From Neobacillus kokaensis (GTDB lineage: Bacteria; Bacillota; Bacilli; Bacillales; Cytobacillaceae): a stretch of DNA of 64,000 bases. The stretch covers positions 62,001-126,000 of the forward strand of contig NZ_BNDS01000001.1 in assembly GCF_014656545.1 (NCBI RefSeq), given 5' to 3'. The notes beneath the pieces are model-generated. The model was given only the letters and a program-made list of their open reading frames with translations. It did not search any database and was not told the DNA's origin. A program made the position numbers and the translations under genes. Positions 8,174 to 17,282 of this stretch are shown piece by piece (the stretch's first letter is position 1; the number at the start of each line of letters is the position of its first letter).

Positions 8174-9163
8174 ATGAAAATTGCAATCGATGCGATGGGC
8201 GGGGACAATGCCCCAAAGGAAATCGTCTTAGGGGCGATGAAGGCGGTAGAGGCCTTCTCTGATCTTCAAATTATCCTTGTCGGTGACGAAAATAAAATAA
8301 ATGAAACTTTAACACGCCATGATCGAATTTCGGTAATACATACAACTGACGTCATCCTTGGTACGGATGAACCGGTCAGAGCAGTCCGCCGCAAGAAAAA
8401 TGCCTCAATGGTATTGGCGGCACAGCAGGTAGCTGACGGATTAGCAGATGCCTGCCTTTCCGCGGGGAACACAGGTGCACTTATGGCCTCTGGCCTGTTT
8501 ATAGTTGGAAGAATTGACGGGATTGACCGCCCGGCATTAGCGCCAACCCTGCCAACGATTGGCGGCGAGGGCTTCCTGCTTTTAGATGTTGGTGCAAATG
8601 CAGATGCCAAACCTGAACATTTGCTGCAATATGCTATTATGGGATCCATCTATTGTCAAAAGGTAAGAGGCATAACGAGTCCAAGGATCGGTCTATTAAA
8701 TATCGGCACCGAAGAGAAAAAGGGAAATGAACTGACAAAGCATGCATTTGAACTGTTAAAAACGGCGAATCTGAATTTTATTGGCAACGTAGAGGCCCGT
8801 GACTTGCTTAATGGTCCCGCTGATGTCGTGGTTACAGACGGCTTTACAGGAAATATGGTATTAAAAACGATTGAGGGCACAGCCTTATCCATGTTTAAAA
8901 TGTTAAAAACAACTTTAATGAGCAGTTTTAAAACCAAGCTGGCTGCTGCTGTTTTAAAGCCTAACCTTATGGAACTTAAAAACACGCTGGATTATTCAGA
9001 ATATGGCGGTGCCGCGCTTTTTGGCTTAAAGGCGCCGGTTATTAAAGCACATGGTTCCTCGAACGCACAGGCGATTTTTAGTGCTGTTCGACAAACTAGG
9101 GAAATGGCTGCAAATAGTGTCGTAAGCTTAATCAAACAAACGATCGAAGAAACGAAACAATAA
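8174..9163 (+). CDS. plsX: Phosphate acyltransferase PlsX
   Basis: A 329-residue enzyme converting acyl-ACP to acyl-phosphate, the acyl donor for PlsY in phosphatidic acid synthesis. It begins [14 protein letters not shown], the family signature, and has [14 protein letters not shown] near residue 95, LLDVGANAD, and [14 protein letters not shown]. The ATG at 8174 is preferred over one at 8165, since AGGATGAG is then at proper distance and the N terminus matches the family. It lies 12 bases after fapR. FakA upstream feeds the same acyl-phosphate pool. Confidence 0.97.
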   Translation: MKIAIDAMGGDNAPKEIVLGAMKAVEAFSDLQIILVGDENKINETLTRHDRISVIHTTDVILGTDEPVRAVRRKKNASMVLAAQQVADGLADACLSAGNTGALMASGLFIVGRIDGIDRPALAPTLPTIGGEGFLLLDVGANADAKPEHLLQYAIMGSIYCQKVRGITSPRIGLLNIGTEEKKGNELTKHAFELLKTANLNFIGNVEARDLLNGPADVVVTDGFTGNMVLKTIEGTALSMFKMLKTTLMSSFKTKLAAAVLKPNLMELKNTLDYSEYGGAALFGLKAPVIKAHGSSNAQAIFSAVRQTREMAANSVVSLIKQTIEETKQ

Positions 9164-9176
9164 CAGGGGTGTTACG

Positions 9177-10124
9177 ATGAAAAAAATTGCATTTGTGTTT
9201 CCTGGCCAAGGCTCACAGGCAGTTGGAATGGGGAAAGACCTTGCAGAAAAATATCCAGAAGTAATGGTGTATTTTAACAAGGCTGACGAAACCTTAAAAA
9301 CTCCATTAAGCCGTTTGATTTTTGAAGGGCCAAAGGAAGAATTAACGTTGACTGTGAATACACAGCCTGCTCTCCTGACAACGAGCATCGCTCTATTAGA
9401 CTTTTTCCAACAATCCGGTGTGAAGGCTGACTTCGTTGCCGGTCATAGCTTAGGGGAATATACCGCGCTTGTAGCTGCAGGGGTCTTAACTTTCGAGGAT
9501 GGAGTCTATGCTGTAAGAAAAAGGGGCGAATTTATGGAAAATGCCGTCCCAAACGGAGAAGGCTCAATGGCTGCTGTTTTAGGACTTGAGCGAGAAAAAC
9601 TTTCCGAAGTTACTCAAGAAGTTACCGAATCAGGTTCACCTGTTGCTCTTGCTAATTTGAATTGTCCTGGACAGATTGTCATTTCCGGCTCAAAAGCTGG
9701 TGTAGAAACTGCTGGTGTCAAGGCGAAGGAAGCTGGTGCCAAAAGGGTTTTGCCGCTTGAAGTCAGCGGTCCATTCCATTCGCCATTAATGAAGCCGGCC
9801 GCTGCTCAGCTGCGGGAAGTATTAGATGGACTTGAAATGAATGATGCCCGTATACCAGTGGTAGCAAACGTAACTGCAGATTCTGTCAGTTCAAAGTCTG
9901 ATATTAAGGATCTATTAATCGAACAGCTTTATTCACCTGTTCTTTGGGAAGATTCAATTCAAAAGATGATTGCTCTAGGTGTAGATACCTTTATTGAAAT
10001 TGGTCCAGGAAAGGTTCTTTCTGGCTTAATTAAAAAGATTGATAAGACGGTTACAACATATTCCGTATCAGATGAAGCAAGTGCTTCTGCAGTAATTGAT
10101 GCCTTAAAGGAGGAAAAACTATGA
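9177..10124 (+). CDS. fabD: Malonyl-CoA:ACP transacylase
   Basis: A 315-residue enzyme that loads malonyl groups onto acyl carrier protein for fatty acid elongation. It shows [12 protein letters not shown] at the N terminus, the nucleophile elbow GHSLGEY with Ser91, and the GPFHSPLM catalytic-histidine motif. Length is normal. GGGGTG precedes the ATG. The stop codon overlaps the fabG start by four bases (ATGA), showing tight coupling. Confidence 0.97.
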   Translation: MKKIAFVFPGQGSQAVGMGKDLAEKYPEVMVYFNKADETLKTPLSRLIFEGPKEELTLTVNTQPALLTTSIALLDFFQQSGVKADFVAGHSLGEYTALVAAGVLTFEDGVYAVRKRGEFMENAVPNGEGSMAAVLGLEREKLSEVTQEVTESGSPVALANLNCPGQIVISGSKAGVETAGVKAKEAGAKRVLPLEVSGPFHSPLMKPAAAQLREVLDGLEMNDARIPVVANVTADSVSSKSDIKDLLIEQLYSPVLWEDSIQKMIALGVDTFIEIGPGKVLSGLIKKIDKTVTTYSVSDEASASAVIDALKEEKL

Positions 10125-10864
10125 GTTTAGAAGGGAAAACCGCGCTTGTTACGGGGGCATCCCGGGGAATCGGCCGGGAAATAGCTATTGAGCTTGCGAG
10201 ACAGGGAGCAAATGTAGCAGTTAATTTTGCCGGCAGTGAAGCAAAGGCAAATGAAGTTGTGGATGAGATTAAAGCACTTGGAAGGGATGCTTTTGCAATC
10301 CAGTGTAATGTATCTGATTCAGGTGAAGTTACTGAAATGGTTAAAGCGACTATTGATCATTTCGGCAGTTTAGATGTTCTTATTAATAATGCCGGCATCA
10401 CAAAGGATAATTTATTAATGAGAATGAAGGAAGACGAATGGGATGATGTCATTAATATTAACCTTAAAGGGGTTTTCTTAGTGACAAAAGCGGTAACTAG
10501 ACAAATGATGAAGCAGCGCAAAGGAAGAATCATTAATATTGCTTCAATTGTGGGTGTCAGCGGAAACCCTGGCCAAGCAAACTATGTGGCAGCTAAAGCC
10601 GGAGTCATTGGTTTAACTAAGACAACTGCTAAGGAGCTTGCTTCCCGTAATATTACTGTAAATGCTATTGCACCTGGTTTTATCACGACGGATATGACCG
10701 ATAAGCTTCCGGAAGATGTCCGGGCTGAAATGTTAAAACAAATTCCTTTAGCTCGTTTAGGAGAACCTAAGGATATTGCCAAAGCAGCTGCATTCTTAGC
10801 AACTGATGATGCTGCCTATATTACAGGACAAACGATTCATATTGACGGCGGAATGGTAATGTAG
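10121..10864 (+). CDS. fabG: 3-oxoacyl-ACP reductase
   Basis: A 247-residue short-chain dehydrogenase that reduces 3-ketoacyl-ACP with NADPH. Features: TGASRGIG cofactor loop at 12-19, [16 protein letters not shown], the NIASIVG serine strand, catalytic Tyr155 and Lys159 in YVAAK, and a C-terminal [17 protein letters not shown] typical of FabG. AGGAGG lies inside the fabD end, and the ATG overlaps the fabD stop. It is followed not by acpP directly but by a repeat element. Confidence 0.97.
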   Translation: MSLEGKTALVTGASRGIGREIAIELARQGANVAVNFAGSEAKANEVVDEIKALGRDAFAIQCNVSDSGEVTEMVKATIDHFGSLDVLINNAGITKDNLLMRMKEDEWDDVININLKGVFLVTKAVTRQMMKQRKGRIINIASIVGVSGNPGQANYVAAKAGVIGLTKTTAKELASRNITVNAIAPGFITTDMTDKLPEDVRAEMLKQIPLARLGEPKDIAKAAAFLATDDAAYITGQTIHIDGGMVM

Positions 10865-10873
10865 GTAGAAATC

Positions 10874-10990
10874 CGGAAGCGGCTTGCCCAGGGGCGACAA
10901 GCATAAGTCGAGCCGGCGAGAAGGCTGCTTTTTAACCTTTTTGACGGATTGGCTGTAGACCACAGAGCCCCTAGCCGCTGAGGCTGGACA
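10874..10990 (+). repeat. Dispersed inverted-repeat element, copy A
   Basis: An approximately 117-base element between fabG and acpP. AGCGGC and AGGGGC near the left end pair with GCCCCT and GCCGCT near the right end. An inner hairpin has arms AGAAGGCT and the imperfect AACCTTTT. The sequence is shared with copies after ffh (18640-18760, same strand) and before pyrH (36560-36672, opposite strand). It carries no ORF of note. Its richer G+C stands out from the neighbouring spacer. Confidence 0.8.
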
Positions 10991-11006
10991 ATTCTCAAAG
11001 TTGGTC

Positions 11007-11035
11007 TGTATTATTTAATTGAAATCCTTTATAAT
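11007..11035 (+). promoter_or_regulatory. Probable promoter of acpP
   Basis: A perfect TATAAT -10 is at 11030-11035, 22 bases before the acpP start codon. The -35 at a 17-base spacing is TGTATT, which is weak. It lets acpP be expressed apart from the FapR-controlled genes upstream. Confidence 0.45.
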
Positions 11036-11057
11036 AGCTTGAGGGGAGGTGAAGAGC

Positions 11058-11291
11058 ATGGCAGAAGTATTAGAACGTGTAACAAAGATCATCGTTGACC
11101 GTTTAGGTGTGGACGAGTCCCAAGTAAAACTTGAGGCTTCATTTAAAGATGATCTTGGTGCTGATTCCCTTGACGTAGTTGAATTAGTTATGGAATTAGA
11201 AGATGAGTTTGATATGGAAATTTCTGACGAAGATGCTGAAACGATCGCCACTGTAGGTGATGCTGTTAACTACATAAATAGCAAAAAGTAA
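11058..11291 (+). CDS. acpP: Acyl carrier protein
   Basis: A 77-residue acidic protein that carries growing fatty acyl chains on a 4'-phosphopantetheine arm. The attachment site is Ser37 in the motif [18 protein letters not shown]. The ATG at 11058 is chosen over an in-frame GTG at 11049 because the near-perfect GGGGAGGTG lies six bases upstream and the family begins MAEVLERV. It belongs functionally to the fapR-plsX-fabD-fabG block but is separated from it by a repeat and has its own -10 box. Confidence 0.98.
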   Translation: MAEVLERVTKIIVDRLGVDESQVKLEASFKDDLGADSLDVVELVMELEDEFDMEISDEDAETIATVGDAVNYINSKK

Positions 11292-11311
11292 TTTCGTTAG
11301 AGCCATTCAGC

Positions 11312-11340
11312 AAAGCCCCGTTTTCAAACGGGGCTTTCTT
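11312..11340 (+). terminator. Terminator after acpP
   Basis: AAAGCCCCGTTT and AAACGGGGCTTT form a stem of about 12 bp with a very small loop, followed by CTT. Strong G+C stem. Confidence 0.85.
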
Positions 11341-11351
11341 CTGTAAAATAG

Positions 11352-11386
11352 ACTTGGCATTATCTATTAAATTGCCAAGTTTCTTT
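11352..11386 (+). terminator. Second hairpin between acpP and rnc
   Basis: ACTTGGCA (11352-11359) pairs with TGCCAAGT (11373-11380), followed by TTCTTT. It is a backup terminator or a structure in the rnc leader. Confidence 0.5.
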
Positions 11387-11453
11387 GCGTTTTGCGGCTG
11401 TTTTTCTTAAACTAACAATAGCAGGCTGAAATTAGAACAAGGTGGAGACTTTA

Positions 11454-12194
11454 ATGCGCTGGAATGGGAAAGAAAAGGAAGTAAATCATCGTAGAAAAGA
11501 ACCCCAATTTAAAGAATTGCAACAGTTAATTGGGATTGTATTTCAAAACGAAAAATTATTAAGACATGCTTTTACTCATTCATCATATGTGAATGAGCAT
11601 CGAAAAAAGCCTTTTGAAGATAATGAAAGGCTGGAGTTTTTAGGAGATGCTGTACTAGAACTGACTGTTTCTCAATTCCTCTTTAAAAAATATCCAACAA
11701 TGACCGAAGGAGAACTGACAAAACTAAGGGCTGCCATAGTTTGTGAACCGTCACTTGTTACCTTTGCCAATGAGCTAGGGTTTGGCAAATTAATTTTGCT
11801 CGGCAAAGGGGAAGAAATGACAGGCGGAAGAGAACGGCCAGCATTACTTGCTGATGTTTTTGAAGCGTTCATTGGGGCACTTTATTTGGATCAAGGAATT
11901 GAAACAGTAATTGGATTTTTAGAAAAAACAGTTTTTCCTAAAATTAATGCCGGTGCTTTTTCTCATGTGATGGATTTTAAAAGCCAATTGCAGGAGCTAG
12001 TACAACGAGATAGTACAGGTGTAATCGAATACTGTGTCCTTCAGGAAAAAGGACCTGCCCATAATAAAGAATTTGTCTCAAAGGTCACCTTAAATGGGGA
12101 AGAATTAGGAATTGGGACGGGCCGGTCAAAGAAGGAAGCCGAACAGCATGCTGCACAAATGGCTTTATCGGTATTGAAAACAAAGGCAACTTAG
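11454..12194 (+). CDS. rnc: Ribonuclease III
   Basis: A 246-residue endonuclease that cuts double-stranded RNA in rRNA maturation and in decay. The catalytic signature [13 protein letters not shown] (about residues 58-70) and [13 protein letters not shown] supply the Mg-binding acidic residues. The C-terminal double-stranded RNA-binding domain has [16 protein letters not shown]. The ATG at 11454 is chosen over an in-frame GTG at 11442 because AAGGTGGAG lies just upstream. It is followed by smc and ftsY, as in B. subtilis. Confidence 0.96.
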   Translation: MRWNGKEKEVNHRRKEPQFKELQQLIGIVFQNEKLLRHAFTHSSYVNEHRKKPFEDNERLEFLGDAVLELTVSQFLFKKYPTMTEGELTKLRAAIVCEPSLVTFANELGFGKLILLGKGEEMTGGRERPALLADVFEAFIGALYLDQGIETVIGFLEKTVFPKINAGAFSHVMDFKSQLQELVQRDSTGVIEYCVLQEKGPAHNKEFVSKVTLNGEELGIGTGRSKKEAEQHAAQMALSVLKTKAT

Positions 12195-12252
12195 AATGGA
12201 CAAATGTTTGAGAGGAGAAATCCCTTTTAGCATTTAGGGAGGATTAAAAGGA

Positions 12253-15200
12253 ATGTTTTTAAAACGGTTAGACATTATTGGCTTTAAATCGTTTGCTGAC
12301 CGGATCAGTGTTGATTTTGTAACAGGAGTAACCGCGGTGGTAGGACCGAATGGCAGCGGAAAAAGCAATATTACCGATGCCATCCGCTGGGTATTAGGGG
12401 AACAGTCGGCCAAATCACTCAGAGGCAGTAAAATGGAAGATATTATTTTTGCCGGCAGCGACTCAAGGAGACCGCTTAATTTTGCTGAGGTTACGTTAAC
12501 GTTAGATAATGAGGATCAAGGCCTAGGGATCGCGTACAACGAAGTAAGTGTTACTAGAAGAGTTTCCAGGTCAGGTGACAGTGAATATTTGATTAATAAA
12601 CAGCCGTGCAGATTAAAGGATATTATTGACTTATTTATGGATTCTGGACTTGGCCGGGAAGCATTTTCAATAATCAGCCAAGGAAAAGTAGAAGAAATAT
12701 TAAACAGCAAAGCAGAAGATCGGCGGACGATTTTTGAAGAAGCAGCAGGAGTATTAAAATATAAAAATAGAAAGAAAAAGGCAGAAGGAAAATTAGCCGA
12801 AACGCAAGAAAATCTAAATCGTGTAAATGACATTCTTCATGAATTAGGAGCACAGGTCGAACCGCTTAAGATGCAAGCTTCAATGGCGAAAGACTATTTA
12901 GAGAAAAAAGCAGAGCTTGAAAAATTTGAAGTAGCCTTAACAGTACTTGAAATTGAAGAATTAAACCAGGAATGGGAAGGTCTTTCTAAACAGCTGAACG
13001 AGCACCAACAAGAGGAACTTAAGCTTTCGAGCGAACTCCAGCTAAAGGAAGCTAAAATTATTGAGACAAGAGATAAAACTTCCGCCCTGGATGAATCGAT
13101 TTCAGAGCTTCAAAATGTCCTTCTCCATGCTAGTGAGGAACTTGAAAAGCTTGAAGGTCGTAAGGAAGTATTAAAAGAACGACGGAAAAATGCAGCAAAT
13201 AATAAAGATCAGCTAAAAATAAATATTGCTGAGTTAGCGGATAAAATTGCTGCTCAACAACAAAATCGAGATATGCTGGCTGTATCCGTTGAACAGCTTG
13301 AAGTGCAGGTTCGACAACTGCAAACACGTCTTAAGGAGAAGCAGGAAAGACTGTTATTGTTTGGTGAAAATATTGATGAAAAAATTGACGACTTAAAAAG
13401 CGAATATATCGAGCTGTTAAACGAACAAGCTGGTGCGAAAAACGAGTTAAGATACATTGAGGAACAGTCAAAGCAGCAGGAAAGAAAAAGTGTCCGTCTT
13501 GATGAGGAGAATGAAAAATTTCTGTTAGAGCGGCAGAAAGCGGAAAAGAAAAAGTCCGACATTCAAGCAAGGATTGATGAATTAGGTCAAAAACTTGATA
13601 CACAAGTGGTTGGTTATCGTGAATTACAGCGACAGCTTGAAGTATTAAAAAATAACTACCAAAAACAAGAGAAAACATTGTATCAAGCCTATCAGCTATT
13701 GCAGCAGGCTAAATCAAAAAAGGAAATGCTCGAAGAACTGGAAGAGGATTACTCAGGCTTCTTTCAAGGTGTTAAAGAGGTGTTAAAGGCAAGAGGCACG
13801 AAGCTTGAAGGGATTGAAGGTGCAGTTGCTGAACTAATCCATGTTCCTAAGGAATATAGTGTGGCGCTTGAAACTGCTCTTGGCGGAGCTTTGCAGCATA
13901 TTGTCGTTGATACCGAAACAAATGCGCGTACAGCTATTCAATATTTAAAGCAGCATTCTTTTGGTAGAGCGACCTTTTTACCTTTAAGTGTTATGAAAGG
14001 ACGGCCATTGTCTCAGGCACAAATTAGTTTAATACAAAGCCATCCTTCTTTCATCGGTACAGCTGTTAGACTTGTCCAATTTAAGGATAAATATGTCGAG
14101 GTAATGAACAATCTTTTAGGCAGTGTTATCATTACGAAAGATTTAAAGGGTGCCAATGAGTTAGCGAAAATTCTTCAGTACCGTGTCCGCTTGGTAACTC
14201 TTGAAGGCGATGTTGTCAATCCTGGCGGATCGATGACAGGCGGTGCTGTGAAACAAAAGACATCTTCCCTGTTAACTAGAAAAGGCGAGCTTGATGATCT
14301 AAAGGAAAAGCTGGTCATAATGGAAGAAAAAACAGCTGATCTTGAGCAAACTGTCAAGTCATTAAAAGAAGAAGTCCGGTTAGGGGAGCTCGAGCTTGAA
14401 TCGATGCGAGAGTCAGGCGAAGAATTAAGGCTGACAGAACAAACCTTAAAGGGAGATCTTCGCGAAGCGGAGCTGGAAGAGAAAAATATTAATGAACGAT
14501 TGGCGATCTATGATCTCGAAAAAGGTCAATTTTTTGATGAGATTAGTAATTTAGGCAAAAGAAGAGATACCATTTCCCAAGCGTTAACAGCCTATCAATT
14601 ACAGATTGCTGAACTCGATAAACAAATCGTGCAATTGACGGAACAAAAGACTCAAGACCTTACATCAAAAGAGGCCATTACCAACGAGATTAACAATCTA
14701 CAGATTAAGCTGGCATCAAAGAATGAACAGTATTCACACACGAAAGAGCGGTTTGCGGCCATTAAAGCGGAGCTGCAAGAAAATGAGCAAAAACTGTCCA
14801 TTCTATCCGAAGATTTAAATCTGTTATCGACAGAAATGTCAAGCAGCACTTCAGGCGAGGAACAATTAGAAGCTGCCTCTAAGCGAAAGCAGCAAGATAA
14901 AGAAGCCACTTTACAATTAATTACTTCTAGAAGGCAGGAGCGTCTAGAACTTCAAGAGACATTAGAACATTTAGAACTCGAAGCCCGAGAAGTGAAGCGA
15001 CTCCATAAAGGAATGACAGTTGTTTTAAAGGACGAGGAAGTAAAATTGAATCGTATGGATGTGGACCTGGAGAACCGGCTTGCCCGCTTAAGGGAAGAAT
15101 ACTTATTATCGTTTGAAGGGGCTAAAGAGCAATACCCATTAACCGTCCCTGTTGAGGAGGCCCGTAAAAAGGTAAAGCTGATAAAGCTCGCGATTGATGA

Positions 15201-15819
15201 GCTTGGTAATGTGAATCTTGGGGCAATCGAAGAATACGAGCGTGTTTCGGAACGTTACGAGTTTTTAAATGAACAAAAAACCGATCTACAAGAAGCGAAG
15301 GATACCCTTTTCCAGGTCATTGATGAAATGGATGAAGAAATGAAAAAGCGTTTCAAACAAACGTTCGATGGAATTCGCGAACAATTTGAACCGGTCTTTC
15401 GGGTTCTTTTTGGCGGCGGCAGATCAGACCTGATTCTAACAGATCCGGAGGATATTCTGAATACTGGCGTGGAAATTGTCGCCCAGCCACCGGGAAAAAA
15501 GCTGCAAAACCTTGGTTTATTATCTGGGGGAGAAAGGGCATTGACGGCAATTGCCTTACTTTTTTCAATCTTAAAGGTACGACCTGTTCCTTTTTGTATC
15601 CTTGACGAGGTTGAGGCAGCCCTAGACGAAGCGAATGTTCAGCGCTTCAGCCAATATTTAAAACGTTACAGCTCAGAGACTCAATTTATTGTGATCACCC
15701 ACCGGAAAGGGACAATGGAGGAAGCGGATGTTCTCTATGGAGTGACAATGCAGGAATCGGGCGTCTCAAAGCTTGTATCCGTTCGGCTGGAAGAAACGAA
15801 GGAACTAGTAGAACAATAA
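12253..15819 (+). CDS. smc: Chromosome segregation ATPase SMC
   Basis: A 1188-residue condensin subunit. Walker A GPNGSGKS is at 31-38, with IRWVLGEQSAKSLRG after it. Long coiled coils (about 170-500 and 680-1000) flank a hinge (about 515-640) with GGALQHIVVDTETNA and the GGSMTGG loop. The C-terminal head has the LLSGGERALTAIALLF ABC signature and the CILDEVEAALDEANV Walker B. With ScpA/ScpB it extrudes loops and aligns sister chromosome arms. Length matches the family. AGGGAGGA precedes the ATG. Confidence 0.98.
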   Translation: MFLKRLDIIGFKSFADRISVDFVTGVTAVVGPNGSGKSNITDAIRWVLGEQSAKSLRGSKMEDIIFAGSDSRRPLNFAEVTLTLDNEDQGLGIAYNEVSVTRRVSRSGDSEYLINKQPCRLKDIIDLFMDSGLGREAFSIISQGKVEEILNSKAEDRRTIFEEAAGVLKYKNRKKKAEGKLAETQENLNRVNDILHELGAQVEPLKMQASMAKDYLEKKAELEKFEVALTVLEIEELNQEWEGLSKQLNEHQQEELKLSSELQLKEAKIIETRDKTSALDESISELQNVLLHASEELEKLEGRKEVLKERRKNAANNKDQLKINIAELADKIAAQQQNRDMLAVSVEQLEVQVRQLQTRLKEKQERLLLFGENIDEKIDDLKSEYIELLNEQAGAKNELRYIEEQSKQQERKSVRLDEENEKFLLERQKAEKKKSDIQARIDELGQKLDTQVVGYRELQRQLEVLKNNYQKQEKTLYQAYQLLQQAKSKKEMLEELEEDYSGFFQGVKEVLKARGTKLEGIEGAVAELIHVPKEYSVALETALGGALQHIVVDTETNARTAIQYLKQHSFGRATFLPLSVMKGRPLSQAQISLIQSHPSFIGTAVRLVQFKDKYVEVMNNLLGSVIITKDLKGANELAKILQYRVRLVTLEGDVVNPGGSMTGGAVKQKTSSLLTRKGELDDLKEKLVIMEEKTADLEQTVKSLKEEVRLGELELESMRESGEELRLTEQTLKGDLREAELEEKNINERLAIYDLEKGQFFDEISNLGKRRDTISQALTAYQLQIAELDKQIVQLTEQKTQDLTSKEAITNEINNLQIKLASKNEQYSHTKERFAAIKAELQENEQKLSILSEDLNLLSTEMSSSTSGEEQLEAASKRKQQDKEATLQLITSRRQERLELQETLEHLELEAREVKRLHKGMTVVLKDEEVKLNRMDVDLENRLARLREEYLLSFEGAKEQYPLTVPVEEARKKVKLIKLAIDELGNVNLGAIEEYERVSERYEFLNEQKTDLQEAKDTLFQVIDEMDEEMKKRFKQTFDGIREQFEPVFRVLFGGGRSDLILTDPEDILNTGVEIVAQPPGKKLQNLGLLSGGERALTAIALLFSILKVRPVPFCILDEVEAALDEANVQRFSQYLKRYSSETQFIVITHRKGTMEEADVLYGVTMQESGVSKLVSVRLEETKELVEQ

Positions 15820-15838
15820 TTTTAAGGGAAGTGAATGT

Positions 15839-16828
15839 ATGAGTTTTTTTAAGAAACTAAAAGAAAAGATCACAAAATCAACGGATTCTGTAACAGAAAA
15901 GTTCAAAGAAGGTCTATCGAAAACAAGGAATAATTTTTCCTCGAAAGTAAATGATTTGGTTGCCAGATATCGTAAAGTGGACGAAGAATTTTTCGAAGAA
16001 TTAGAGGAAATTCTTATTCAGGCAGATGTCGGTTTTGATACGGTCATGGAGCTGATTGATGAGCTTAAAATGGAGGTAAAACGTCGTAATATCCAAGAAC
16101 CTGCGGAGGTCCAAAGTGTAATCTCGGAAAAGCTTGTCGATATTTACAATTCAGGTGAGGAATTATCCTCTGATTTGAATATCCAGGAGAATGGTCTCAC
16201 GGTAATATTATTTGTCGGGGTTAATGGTGTTGGAAAGACAACTACAATCGGCAAGCTCGCCCATAAATTTAAGAGTGAAGGGAAAAAAGTACTGTTAGCA
16301 GCGGGCGATACATTCCGTGCCGGTGCAATAGAACAGCTCGAGGTTTGGGGTGACAGGGTTGGTGTTGAAACGATTAAGCAGGCTGAAGGATCTGATCCTG
16401 CGGCCGTAATGTTCGATGCGATTGCCGCCGCGAAATCTCGTAAAGCGGATATTTTGCTCTGTGACACAGCGGGACGTCTGCAAAATAAAGTAAACTTGAT
16501 GAAAGAGCTTGAAAAGGTGAAGCGCGTCATTGAGCGGGAAATCCCAGGTGCCCCGCATGAAGTACTGCTTGTACTTGATGCAACAACTGGGCAAAATGCT
16601 TTAATTCAGGCTAAAACGTTTAAAGAAGCGACAAATGTCAGCGGGATTGTTCTTTCTAAATTAGACGGTACCGCTAAAGGCGGGATTGTATTGGCAATTC
16701 GCAAAGAATTAAATATTCCAGTGAAGTTTGTAGGTCTTGGTGAAAGAATGGATGACCTGCAGGAATTTGATGCTGAGAAATATGTGTACGGTCTATTTGC
16801 CGAGCAAGTTGAAAAAGCAGATTTATAA
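15839..16828 (+). CDS. ftsY: Signal recognition particle receptor FtsY
   Basis: A 329-residue SRP GTPase. A basic amphipathic N terminus (MSFFKKLKEKITKSTD) likely targets the membrane, and the N domain is four-helical. G-domain motifs are FVGVNGVGKTTTIGKLAHK (G1), GDTFRAGAIEQL (G2), LCDTAGRLQNK (G3), SKLDGTAKGG (G4) and VKFVGLGERMDDL (G5). It docks the Ffh-4.5S RNA-ribosome complex at SecYEG. It follows smc by 19 bases and is presumably the last gene of rnc-smc-ftsY. Confidence 0.98.
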   Translation: MSFFKKLKEKITKSTDSVTEKFKEGLSKTRNNFSSKVNDLVARYRKVDEEFFEELEEILIQADVGFDTVMELIDELKMEVKRRNIQEPAEVQSVISEKLVDIYNSGEELSSDLNIQENGLTVILFVGVNGVGKTTTIGKLAHKFKSEGKKVLLAAGDTFRAGAIEQLEVWGDRVGVETIKQAEGSDPAAVMFDAIAAAKSRKADILLCDTAGRLQNKVNLMKELEKVKRVIEREIPGAPHEVLLVLDATTGQNALIQAKTFKEATNVSGIVLSKLDGTAKGGIVLAIRKELNIPVKFVGLGERMDDLQEFDAEKYVYGLFAEQVEKADL

Positions 16829-16869
16829 GAGACAAAAAGTGTCATCATTAGCGTTGTAAAGATAATTTC

Positions 16870-16898
16870 TTGACAGAAACATAATCGCTGTGTAAACT
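16870..16898 (+). promoter_or_regulatory. Sigma-A promoter of ylxM-ffh
   Basis: TTGACA (16870-16875), a 17-base spacer, then TAAACT (16893-16898) with TG dinucleotides just upstream of the -10. It lies 39 bases before the ylxM start and marks a new transcription unit after ftsY. Confidence 0.72.
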
Positions 16899-16937
16899 CT
16901 TTGTAAAGGCTTTTCACTTAACAAGGGGGGCTCATGT

Positions 16938-17270
16938 TTGCTTGAAAAAACAACGCGAATGAACTATTTGTATGATTTTTATAACTCGTTGTTAACACCG
17001 AAGCAGCAAAGCTATATGTCTCTCTATTATCTTGATGATTACTCACTTGGTGAAATTGCCGAAGAGTATGGGGTCAGCCGCCAAGCCGTTTATGATAATA
17101 TTAAACGGACAGAAGCAATGCTTGAGGAATATGAAGCAAAGCTTTTGCTGCTGCAGAAATTTCAAGAACGTTCAGAGCTAATAAAAAAAATGAAAAAAAT
17201 GCTGTTGGAGGAGGACCCTTCAAAGCAGGCAATGTTAGATACAATTGCGAAGTTGGAGAATTTAGATTAG
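16938..17270 (+). CDS. ylxM: YlxM family DNA-binding/SRP-associated protein
   Basis: A 110-residue protein with a sigma-70 region-4-like helix-turn-helix ([25 protein letters not shown] at about 30-54, recognition helix inside). The family is always encoded beside ffh and has been linked to SRP function; the exact biochemistry is uncertain. Translation starts at TTG (16938), since AAGGGGGG is seven bases upstream and an earlier ATG at 16934 hits a stop at once. ffh follows after 12 bases. Confidence 0.92.
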   Translation: MLEKTTRMNYLYDFYNSLLTPKQQSYMSLYYLDDYSLGEIAEEYGVSRQAVYDNIKRTEAMLEEYEAKLLLLQKFQERSELIKKMKKMLLEEDPSKQAMLDTIAKLENLD

Positions 17271-17282
17271 GAGGCGGCATTG

